Below are positions 22,624 to 34,200 of a stretch of 64,000 nucleotides of DNA, one piece after another; the stretch's first letter is position 1, and the number at the start of each line of letters is the position of its first letter. The position numbers and the translations under genes are program-made. Source of the stretch: Membranipora membranacea (Eukaryota > Bryozoa > Gymnolaemata > Cheilostomatida > Membraniporidae); NCBI GenBank assembly GCA_914767715.1, contig OU612071.1:12817493-12881492 (forward strand), given 5' to 3'. The notes under the pieces were generated by a model. That model saw only the letters and a program-made list of their open reading frames with translations, searched no databases and was not told the origin of the DNA.

Positions 22624-24490
22624 GTGAGTTAAATAACTTATCATCAGATATCAATATATCTTGATTGTCAATATTACCAACTAAATTCAGGTAGTTCAGT
22701 TACATCACTTCTACCATGAGACCCTGGTACTTACATGTTATTCCTAATTTACCTACAATTCCATCAAAGAACTACTGCAGAATTCATTCACTCTCGACTT
22801 TAGTCCACTGGTCACTTAAACCAATGAAGAGGGAGTTCTTCATTGCTTACACTCACTCTTCTCTGCTACCACCATGCTTACTTACATTTTACAATACAGG
22901 TTCTTCTTAACTTAAATCAATCGGTGTGTGTTGTGTACAGCACATTGGATGTGTCTCCTTGAGAGTGACACATGCTGCTTCTCTGCAATTATTTGTCGTG
23001 GTCAGCAGGGAGAGTTTTCCCTGTAGTCAGCCCTCTGCTCATGCTGATAATACTTTGCAGGTGCTTCTAATAAATATGATTCGTTGCAGGTTTACTGACT
23101 TCCGCATCCTACATTAAAATATGATGTACCACTGTAAATTGACAATAGTATTCCGATAGTGAAAAGTAGTAGAAATAAGGCTAAACTTCAGCCAATCAGA
23201 TCCTTATGTCATCATTTTTTTACCTTTGTCTGAGTTGTGCTCTCCTATGCACTGAGAAGACAACTTTTGAATAATGAAAACCATAGTTTTGTGATGTAAC
23301 CGAGGAGGGTGTAACCCGCCCTGGTTTAACAGTCTCATCATAGAACATATTATTTGTTACCTTTCGTTACAATTGTTCACATTTGTTCAGAGGTATGTTT
23401 TATGAGCACAAATTTTTCTCACTTTGCAGAAATCTTAAAATTCTCCCAGTTTGGTACAAACTGTTTTGGAATTGTTTCTATCTCCCGAAATTTGTGGCAA
23501 CTGGCACTTTTCGAGACATATTCACTACCATGCCTAATTCTTTCATCAAGGTTCTTCACATTGATTGAATTCAGTCCATAAAAATACCTAGAGGACTGAA
23601 ACTCTTGTACTTGTCTTTAGGTTCTATCAGGTTGCAGTTTGGAAACCACTGAATGCATATTTGGCAGAGGTGGCATCAAAGCCTGCATTAGGTTCGATTT
23701 GGCATGTGAGATGATTTTGTTTCGTTTAGGCTCATTTTCCAAGATGATTAAATTGTTGAAGTTCTGCCCGTCAGTATCACAACTGAGTAGGCGGCGACTT
23801 TGAATGCTTTCAGCTCATGTCAGGTACAGGCGTTCTTGGGATAAGGAGATTTTTTAGCAGATTTTTTTAACCATTTATTGACCAACAATCATCATCATTA
23901 AAATGAGTGTGTTAAAACAAAATGATAATAAATAAAAGCAGAAATATGGAAGATAAAGACTAACTATGAAATGATCATGTCTTAGACATGAAATACGTAA
24001 ATACAAGTTGACGGAACTGCCTTCAAATTGTATACAGACCTGATCTGTTGTTGAAGGCTATTGAGTATAAATGAAAGATTGTTAGAAAAGTATTTGATGG
24101 AGGTTTCAGGAAATGTGTGAACCCAACTTCGATTGAAATGTGTTATTCTTAGGTAGGCATACCTCGCTTATAAAAAAAAGTGGAAAACAATGTGACATTC
24201 TCATCAGTGCTTATTGAAATTTGGCAATCAGACTGAACATACATCCATGAGCGTCCAGTTGTTTTTAAACAAATTTTCATCGTAACCTGTACTTTATTGG
24301 CAAAAAAGTCCAAATCTATAACTATAACTTTTTTGCGTATTATTTGGTGCCAGTATCAGGTTAACCCGAACTGCAAAAAAATTAACTTGCACTTGTTTTC
24401 AACTTATTACAAGGAATGGACATCCTCATTCCTGAGAGAACAAAAAATTGGAAATGCAAACCTCTGTTAGCAGATCAGCTGATTGAGTTA
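22624..24490. other. Spacer
   Basis: No supported gene. Short open frames at 22716, 22926, 23354 and 23383 have no recognisable features. Confidence 0.4.
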
Positions 24491-24491
24491 A

Positions 24492-24735
24492 CTGGGGCGT
24501 AGCAGATAGGCTATGCAAGCCCATATAGATCTAGGGGAGGCAGGGATGCTGTGCCTCCCATAGAAAGCTAAATACAGGGGCCTCAAAACATGATGATTCA
24601 TTAATCCATGTCAGAATCTGATTTCCATTTGATATTTATATGTATTAAATGCTTGGGGAGGAGCTTACAGCACCCCTCCTGGTGATGCCTCGGACTTTTA
24701 CCTCCCATACAATTTTTGCTAAACTACAGTCCTGC
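24492..24735 (+). mobile_element. Short MITE-like repeat, copy A
   Basis: This sequence matches the reverse complement of 32451-32689 over most of its length. Shared blocks include AGGGGAGGCAGGGA, GAAAGCTAAATA and GCACCCCTCCTGGTGATGC, and an end reading AACTACAGTCCTG. It lies directly upstream of the first GPCR promoter block. The left end (CTGGGGCGTAGC) is more diverged. No ORF is present. Confidence 0.7.
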
Positions 24736-24762
24736 TATGTATGGAAATATAAAGCATGGGCT

Positions 24763-24830
24763 GTTGCACTATAAATCAACCGGAACAATTCATACTACTC
24801 CATTCATTCGGATATGATAAGAGTGAATAT
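24763..24830 (+). promoter_or_regulatory. Candidate TATA-containing promoter block of GPCR 1
   Basis: GTTGCACTATAAATCA at 24763-24778 is identical to 30952-30967, upstream of the paralogue. A second shared block, CTCCATTCATT, follows about 40 bases later in both. The distance to the start codon is 362 bases here and 347 in the paralogue. The TATAAA core suggests a promoter. In both genes the ATG directly follows an acceptor-like TTGTAG/GATGTAG, so a non-coding 5' exon may lie between. Confidence 0.45.
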
Positions 24831-25124
24831 CCATCTCTGCAAGGTTACTCTTAATATAAGAAAGCGTGAAACAATTACAGCGAACTTTGATTGTCAGCAG
24901 TGATCACCCCATAAAGGTTTGCTATAAATATCAAGAATTCTGTTGATTGCAGTTTGATTTTTATATCAACATCTGCGTAGAATGATTTTTTGTACAGAGA
25001 CCAAAAACAAAATAGCAAACTGACACTGCGTTTTTATCACAACAGAGGCTTCTTCTTTTTATCCCATATCCCTGTCACCATAAATAAAGATGAAAGTTTA
25101 CAGTATGTTGTCTTGTTGATGTAG

Positions 25125-28100
25125 ATGGTTGATTCTGTGAGCAACACAACAGCACTTCCAGTGATGCCAGCATATTTTGATCAAACAGTCTTCGATGTGG
25201 GATTGTGGAGTAATACATTCATATTCTTACTCGGACTCATCACTAACCCGCTCATAATATTCATTCTCAGTAAAAAACAAATTGGAGGTAAGAATTTTTC
25301 TAGACTAGATATAATTTTTTGTAAAGTACAATGAGAAGGTCTCAAAAGACAAATGTGCTGCAATTAAATACACAACAAATTGGGATAAGTTTAACTGAAT
25401 CACTGATAGCCTTGTCTAACAGTTGATGATAATGTTTGGTGTTCCGCGGAAATTTGATATTGTCAAGCTTTGTTGCCCATATTTTTTTCTCACTTCTCGT
25501 CCCGTGATCTTATAGGTCCAGCAACAAAAATACTTCTTCTGGCTCTGGCTCTCGCCGACCTCGGCTCAATAATCGCTGCCATATTCATCAACTACATACC
25601 ATACTATTGGCAATGGTTTAACGTCTTCTCCACCGACTTTACTTGTGGTGTGGCTAACACGCTACACGGTACACTCAACACCATGTCATCTTGGTACCTG
25701 GTGATGTTATGTGCTGACCGACTCACCGCCTTGTTAACAACACCTCAAAAGGTAGAACTGTTAATTCTAGGCTTTGTTTATATCGGAAAATGAGTTTAAA
25801 GTTATCAGTCAATTTCTTTAACATAATCCTGTTTTACCTGGGAGCAATAAAGAACTAATTAAATATTCGGTGTAAAGTCATGGATTAAATATCTAGTAAA
25901 ATTAGATTAACATAAAATAGAATCCTACTATTTGGAATCGGTGATTATATTTTTGCCAACCTTAGAATCATCAAGCGATTGATCATGTATGTAATGGATC
26001 TTTAAATAATAATTTATCTCTGACGATTTCAAATTTTCTTTGCTCAATTGCTGCGATATTAAGAAAGCATTTCAATAGTACCAAAGCTGTGTTCACTTCT
26101 TGTAACTGGAAAAGTTGTATCTATAATTATAACTCAAGCCACCCTTTTCTTTTTTATTTACAGTATGCAACATTGTTTTCGGCAAGAAGGACAACTGTAG
26201 CCTGTGTTCTGATAGCAATAATCTGCACAGCCATTTTCTTGTTGTACATCTTGTTTATGGGAACAATAGCGGATCCAGCCACAGGCTACATACAATGCGT
26301 ACCAATGAAGTTTGTCTCTGAGAGTATTGAGGCTGGAACACTCTTCAAAATAATGATTCAGGTAAATATTTGATTTAGCTAGCCTGAAAATCTAACAGGA
26401 AAAATTGTCCGACTATGACATGCACTCACTAAACTATCAACGAGTGATTATCGCATTCAACCATTTGAAAGTTTATGCGCGCATTTCTCACAACTAAACA
26501 GGCAGTGCATTACATTAGTGAAAAGACAAGCTTAGACATTGGTCACAATCTAACAGCTGGAAATTGACAAAAAATCTCACAAGGTTGTTTTTTTTCTTTT
26601 GAGCAAGTATTGCCTGGTGTAAGGTGATGGTGTTTTTTTAAGATAGCAAGCAATCCTCGTGATTACTTTCGTAAGAGCGCCATATTGAATATTCCCATTT
26701 GCCGCACCTCCATTGCAACATAAATGCTTTACTGGCGCAGTTAACACAATCTGGTGTATCATAGCAAAAAAGCCAAGTTAGTTTACATCCTCATACACTT
26801 TTGTGATGATATTTGTGCACGATTTAGAGTTTTAAATACGGAACTGATTGATTTTTCCACTATTTAAGTTATTTCCCCATCATGAGACAATCAGGATTAG
26901 CCAAAATAGTGACCAGTACGATGTCAAGACATCAAACAAAAAAAGGATTTCACAATGTTTTGCAACAAATCGATCATCATTCTACAACTATTTTAATCTG
27001 TGTTAAAAATTATGACATCAACGAGCGAGCGTCAAATATTTGCTAATTCACAATAAATCCATTGTTAATAAAGCATTATTTCATGTGGCCATCAATGTCA
27101 AAATACAACAGTGGACCAAAAAGCTCTTTGTCAACAATTAGCCAACTAGACCTAAGCCGTTTAATCTTCAGTTCATGACTGTCATAATACCCTGAAGGTT
27201 ACAAGTATTATAGATCTTACTTACACTCCTGAAAGCTGTGACAGAACAAATTATTCTATCAATTCTGTCGCCCAATAGATTAATTTACCATGTTACAGGT
27301 TTGGGTGTATCTGTATGTGTTTATCCCAGCGGTCTTGGTTTTCCTCATAAACGCTGTTATGGTTGGTAAACTATACCATATCGGAAAGTTATCTGAGGTG
27401 TTTCAGCAAGATGATCTCCAGGTAATAAAATTATTTCAGAACCAGATAGAAACATTTTACTGTATAAAATCGCAAACAAACCCTATTATGTGACATAATT
27501 AGGGAGACAAATCACTGTTCTTCTGCCCATGGATTGGATTTTTTGGATTCTAAACAGTGAGTGCGTTGTTGAGTTGCAGACTTCAGCAGCAACAGTTGGC
27601 CTTTACCACGTGCCATTTAATTTTGCTGCTACTGAAAATATGCCTTGATCCTTGTTTCTGACTGGTATGGCTGTATATCTTTCAAAATGACTTTTATTTT
27701 TAAATTCATCAATCAGTCTTGTTTGTTTTGGACTGACCTCAGTCTAAAAATATCTTTAGGGAAGTTTAATTTCCCATATCGCAATTACCAACAGTGCCTG
27801 TGTCTTTCACTGACTTAAATATTTCTTTTGACAGAAACTAAATGATGAAAAGACCGCAGCTAAGACTATCAGAGAGAATACAGACTATGTATCACCTAAT
27901 ATAGATCCTATGAGGTAATGTTTAGAATTGTAGCGTCTAGCGTTTATTGTGTAAGTTCTCAAATATTAATTTGGACGTTCCAATTATAAATCTGTAGACA
28001 GGGCTAAACCTAGACAGGGCTTCGTGCACATTATAACTCGTTGGTGACTTGGTCTGTGTAACACCAATGGTGTCATCATTAATTTGAAGTACACAGTCCA

Positions 28101-28877
28101 GGTTTCTTCATTGATACTGATAGCTATCACAATTGTGATTGGATTTTGAGTTTGAAAGTTGCAGTAATTTCAGCAATTTCTTTCATAATAAAACCGATAA
28201 TATTTGCATTTGCATGATCTACTGCAATTTTCAAACTTAAAATCTATTCGTTATCAATAAAACACTTTGACTGTGAACGGCAACTTAATGGCAACATCAT
28301 TGCTACTACATCATTCTGCGCCATTACATCACCCATGATTACCTGCCTTAGTGCCTCAACCAATGCTTACACTCGTCCTGTCTAGGTTTGTGATCAGTGG
28401 TTGATTATATCGCATCATAGGATAGAATATTGTATCGGATCAAATAATCTTGTAAATCATGATGATAGATCCTAATATTTTAAATAATAACTAATATTTT
28501 TAACTCTTTCCAACAGCAGAAAATTGTCATAGAAACCTAGCCAAATTTAAATGCAACACTTCAAACAGGTCATGCCGTCATAAAACAAGTGATAACAACT
28601 GATCATTCTAATTTCTCATTGTAGGAACTCTACCAGACTCGTTATCATAAGCTCAGTTATATGCGCTGCTCTTGTGTTACCTCGAGGGATATCAGTATCG
28701 ACATATCTTGATGCCAACTGGACTTATGCTAGTAAGGCTGAATACATGTTCGACGTCTTCTCATACATCTTACAATATCTCAGCCACTCAGCCAAACTTT
28801 TACTGTTTACGATGACATCAAGTCAGTTTAGGTTATGGCGCAATTCTCATTCACACAATAATGGCGGCTTATCGTAA
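25125..28877 (+). CDS. Class A (rhodopsin-like) peptide-type GPCR 1
   Basis: Six exons (25125-25287, 25516-25751, 26164-26361, 27299-27421, 27835-27914, 28625-28877) join in phase to 350 residues ending TAA. TM1 is about 27-49 and TM2 60-82 with LALADLGS. TM3 is 98-122 with Cys98, ending CADRL where DRY normally stands. TM4 is 143-166. ECL2 Cys178 (YIQCVP) could pair with Cys98. TM5 is 200-224 with the family Pro, TM6 270-290 with LPRGIS, and TM7 312-335. N-glycosylation motif NTT is near the start. The TM7 end is SHSAKLLLF rather than NPxxY or its NxxNFxLY variant. A ligand cannot be named; the TM7 form of the related minus-strand gene suggests the FMRFamide/GPR139-like neuropeptide receptor group. 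Close paralogue at 31299-36947. AATAAA occurs near 29351. Confidence 0.9.
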
Positions 28878-30950
28878 AACAAGTTAGTTTCCTCGGTGGT
28901 GCCAGAGCCTCGAAGTCAGATTTTTCCAATACAACTCTGCATGACAGAGGGAACAAACATCTAAGCCTACCATAGGTGAATACACTCCTCAAGTAAAGTT
29001 ATTGCAGCAGCAAAAGCTGACATTATTGTGTCTTATTGAATTTATAACTTTTTTTCAATTGAGTCAATTTGGTAGATATTTATCTGCAAGGTTACTGTTG
29101 GATTATTGAAGTCTATGTAAAGATAATTTTTTACAGCTCATTATGTATATAAAGGCATATATTTCATTATTTTTATAATCATTTTTGTACATCTTTTTAT
29201 TTGTATATCACATATATTTTTCTAGTTTTACATAATATATATATTTTATGCATCTTGTGTACTCAGAGAGGTGATAAATACAAAGTAGATATGAATAAAT
29301 GATTTCATCCGCTTGGAATAATATATATTCAAAGTTTTACATCAAGTTCCAATAAAGCATCAATTAAAGCCTACCGAAAGAGCAAAGCAAAATATATTAC
29401 AGTATGGCAGCTAGTTCTTCAGTAGTTTTGAAACAATTTCACACCGAAAAAAATCTTTCCAGTGAAATTGTGCCTAACAACTCAGCCACTGGACAGGGAC
29501 TGGACTGCAGTATTCAAATCCTGAAAAAGCATAGCGATTTGCGATGAAATCTACAATCAACTAAAATTGATATGGCCTACAAATAAAAAGATGGAAAGCA
29601 AAAATATATTATCAGGAACATAGCCACATGTAATAGTAAAAGGTTCCAAAAAACAAGTTCGCTATTACATTAGCCACAATCCAACTGGTGGCTCAAGCAC
29701 AAGCTTTGTAGCAGATGTGAGATGGTTCACAAATATTGTTGCGTCCATTACATATCTCTACTATTGCTATAGGTGAGGTGCCCTGGTCAATACAACACTT
29801 CTTTGTAAAATTTCACAACATATTCAGAAACAGTTTAGGTCCAGTAATAAAGGCGATCAACATCAGCAACATTCAGAAATCCTAAAATCCGGCTGGACTC
29901 AATGCTTTAATCTAGAAATAAAACAATGTCTATTTGTGAGACTTGATCTACTTTGGAGTTGTTGCTACCTGATAAAATTCAAAACATTGGATGGTCTTTC
30001 ATCTCCCTGATTGAAACAGACCATGGAAAGCAGATTAATTGGAGCCACTGAATTGATGTACACAAACCTGCTTCCCTTCTACGTGGTGCTGAAGCCTTAA
30101 ACAATGATTTCTTCTTCCTTGCAGGGCCGTGAAGGATACTATATATCAGGTCTCTTATTCAACAGGCAATTCATATATTAACATTCTCTATGATAATCGG
30201 CTGTTGAGGTTCTTGTGTTGAGACAGCACCGTCTCCATATATCCCTCTTGTGTATCTAGTAATGTTAGGGACATAGAAGTGCATGTCAATATGAACTATT
30301 TAAACCAAAGTAAATTTGTGGCCACTGCAGGTACCATTTTTGGAGTTTTTATCATTTGTAGCTAAATCGATATGCGTAGAATTATGAGATTCGCTGCAAG
30401 GTGCGAATGTGAAATATTTCCCTTAACATGGCTTCAGAAAAGAGCTTTCATGCCAGAAAGTACTCATTGTAATCTTGTCTCATTGCGGCGCGAAAATTTT
30501 TATGAAATCCCTAATATTCTATAAAATACAATGCCAATATTATTTCGTTTTTTGCATCCAAGGGCACATCACATCACATTGCATAAATCCAAAATTGGCA
30601 ACAAACAATCAATGACCTTAAAAGTTTGTAAAGAAACAGGATCATGACCCATCACCAATATCCGTGAGTTATTTTTACACTGACATTTTCCCCAGCCACT
30701 TGCACTTTATTCTTACATATAATGGTATTAAAAACTGTTATTTTTTGCACATCTTTCAATTTCAAAAGTCACTTTAATAATTGAACAATTATCAATAAAA
30801 GACTTTGATCAGACATTAACCAATCCATTCCATTGTCAATGAGGGCAAAAAATTATCATAATAATGGCTTTATTTATGGAAACAGCTGATTAAGTTTGAA
30901 ATGTGAACTGGTGCATATCAGTAAGGTAAGAGCAATCATGTACCAACAAT
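28878..30950. other. Spacer between GPCR 1 and GPCR 2
   Basis: It contains the probable 3' UTR of GPCR 1 (AT-rich, with AATAAA near 29294 and at 29351-29356) and then no recognised feature up to the promoter-like block of GPCR 2. Confidence 0.45.
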
Positions 30951-30951
30951 G

Positions 30952-31020
30952 GTTGCACTATAAATCATCATGATCAAGATTATTACCCTCCATTCATTTT
31001 GTAACAGAAGAGAGAATTTC
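30952..31020 (+). promoter_or_regulatory. Candidate TATA-containing promoter block of GPCR 2
   Basis: It has the same GTTGCACTATAAATCA (30952-30967) and CTCCATTCATT as upstream of GPCR 1, 347 bases before the start codon. Conservation outside the exons, where most flanking sequence has diverged, supports function. Confidence 0.45.
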
Positions 31021-31298
31021 TAGCACTCACTCACCAACTTTGCTATCAGAATAAGTAACCCAGTAATACACAGAACTGCCTGACTCAAAGATCAGCAAGG
31101 TCAGTATCAAACATACCATTATAATAATTATGTTGATTAATTACTACTTTGTATTTCTTGCTTACAAGTAAGATTTCTTTAAAGATGTGAACGCATACAG
31201 GTATGCAAAAAAAAAGAAATACCTCGATGTTAACAACCCTGCATCATTGTGCATTCATGTAATGTAATGAGTTTAGTCATTTTGATGTCTTGTTGTAG

Positions 31299-34200
31299 AT
31301 GGTTGATTCTGCGAGCAACACAACAGGTCTACCCATCATGCCAGCTTATTTTGATCAAACAGTCTTCAATGTGGGCTTGTGGAGTAATACATTCATATTC
31401 TTACTCGGCCTCATCACAAACCCGCTCACAATTTTCATCCTCAGTAAAAAACAAATTGGAAGTAAGTAGTTTATTTTGATGAATATTTTGCCTGGCTTAA
31501 ATCTTTTTTTCCTATCAACAAAGCAAGACAATCTCTTGCGGTGAAAGATGTATTCATGTTCGGTTGATATGGTATTAATTCCGTAGGTTCGGCAACAAGA
31601 ATACTACTTTTGGCTCTGGCTCTTGCAGACCTCGGCTCAATACTTGCTGCAATATTCATCAACTACATACCATATTATTGGCAATGGTTCAACGTCTTCT
31701 CAAACGACTTTTCTTGTGGTGTGGCTAATACTCTACACGGCACACTCAACACCTTGTCATCCTGGTACCTGGTGATGTTATGTTCTGACAGACTAGCTGC
31801 CTTGTTTACAACGCCTCAAAAGGTAAGACTTGACGATCAGGTGACAACTTGTTTACATCTGAAGAGAGCAATCCTCTGATATAAGTGGCATCGGCAATCT
31901 CATTGCTATGTTGAATACACTTCCTCACTTTTCTCTTAAGGTCTGCAAAAAGCTCTATGACTTTCATATTCTGCTTGTGTGGGTCGCCAACTCCTTGGTC
32001 TTTGCCGTCTTCGGGCAATTGTTTGCAATCTGCAAATCATCTGAAAACACACATACCCCAACCACCACCAGGCTCACCACTTTTAGCTGGCTGAGAACTA
32101 ATTTTTTGTCTAGAGTTTTTTTCTATCTAATCAATGTTAATAAATGCATATTTTTGCATTGCAGTATAGAACACTGTTCTCAGCAAGCACAACAGCAGTA
32201 GCCTGTGCTCTGGTGGCAGTCATCTGCCTAGCTATATTCTCAATATACATCTTGTTTATGGGAACGATACCGGATCCAGCCACAGGCTACATACAATGTG
32301 TCCCTAAGAAGTTTGTCTCTGAGAGTATTGAGGTTGGACACATTTTCAAAATAATGATTCAGGTAAATTTACCAATTATTCATATTCGATGTACATAAAT
32401 ATTAGATAGAGTTCATTTAGTCTCAAACTTGTTTGGATGTGATTTCATGTCAGGACCGTAGTTCAGGAAAATGGTAGGGGAGGCAGAAGTCTGAGGCGAG
32501 TTCGAAGCATCACCAGGAGGGGTGCAGTAAGCTCTTCTCCAAGCAATTTAAGGCATACCATTAGCAAAAGGAAATCCCAGAGTAGCTGCTTCTGACAGGA
32601 ATTACTTAAGTGCAGTGTTTTTAGGCCACTTTATTTAGCTTTCTAGGGAGGCAGTGCCTCCCTGCCTCCCCTAAAACTACGGGCCTGGATGTTGGAGAGT
32701 GTGGCCATACATTAGAGGCAGAACCAGCTGCCAACAAATTCAGTTATCACAAGCCTGTGCGAAACGGTGGACTTTTGCTAATGCAAACTCTGTTCTGCTC
32801 CAGGGTAAAATCAATAGCTGTTATTTTTACCACAATTGAATACAGTTAAAACATGATTAATCATCATCTGTACTCTTCAATGACCACAGCACCATGTATC
32901 CGTTTATTTGATAATTTCACAACAAAACCATATAAATTTACAAATGAAACACGGCCCATAAACATAGACATAAGACCAGCTAGACTAGATGAGAGGCAAT
33001 TGTTTTTTGTAGCAATTTGTTATTTAATTGTTTGGTTCTAAATTTATCCCATTACTGAAAGACAATTGCAACACAACTCAGAAAATTTTAAGAAATTTGT
33101 ACCTGCCGCCATATCAGGCATGCATACACCTATGTTGTGATTCTTTAACATTTTTGGTGATCAGACAAAACCCCGTCTCCCCTATGCATTAGAATGCAAG
33201 CACAGCTTCATTTGATTTCATAGTTCTGAGAAAGATCAGATTATATTTTTGGAAAAGAAACAGCATTTATTAGATATGTGCTTACCAATCTTTCACAAGA
33301 CTTAACTTTATACTATGTTTGAATCTCAAACTAAACTGCTTAGCTCTAAGCACATTCATGGCTTCACCAGTAATAATTCATGTGATAAAACAAACCCTAG
33401 GATTTTTTATACCCGGCAACAATTAGCCAGCAAGATTAAAAAGTTTTAATCTTCATTCTATTACACTCATAATGTCCCTCATGCCAACCATTTATGGCTT
33501 CTAATTTTTTATAAAAGAGAGATTTCTCTGACAGCTTGAAACAATAGATCTCTGACCAGGTGCAAATTAAATTTCTGTGGGAGGAATATTAGCTCATTAT
33601 CCCCCGACAATTAATCAATTCTCTAAAGAGAAACCTTATTTGTGTTTTTTGAGGAACCAAAAAAAGAGCTGCAATTAAAGCAAAAACGGGATATGCAGAA
33701 ATATATAATACATAGAAGAAAGGCTGTTATGTATGGTTTCGGTAAAGGAAATTTAAATAATACTCACATTATCATAATAAAAAAACTGTTTGCACTGAAT
33801 GGTTGCTTTGTAATAATTATTTAACTGCAATTCAACTGTTAATTCGAATACGAAGAATGAACTTTTTTTATCAGAATTGATATCAAGGATATTGAGACAA
33901 AGTTTTATTTATTGGGGCAATCGAATAATGGCTTGCTATTCACTGCCAGGCGATTTGTGCCACATGAGTCATGGGTTAGAGTGTCACTGGTGGAGCTTTC
34001 AAATTTAATTGTTCGAGCTTCAATCACTCTTGGGTGTATAAATTCACTCATAGTGACTGACATTCAGGTCTATATGGGCTGAAGCCATTAAGACAATTAT
34101 TTCTCTCCAGTTACCATCTCATAGCTCGGTTATTTTGTATTTTTAGGTCTGGGTATATCTGTATATGTTCATACCAGCTGTCCTGGTTGTCCTTATCAAC

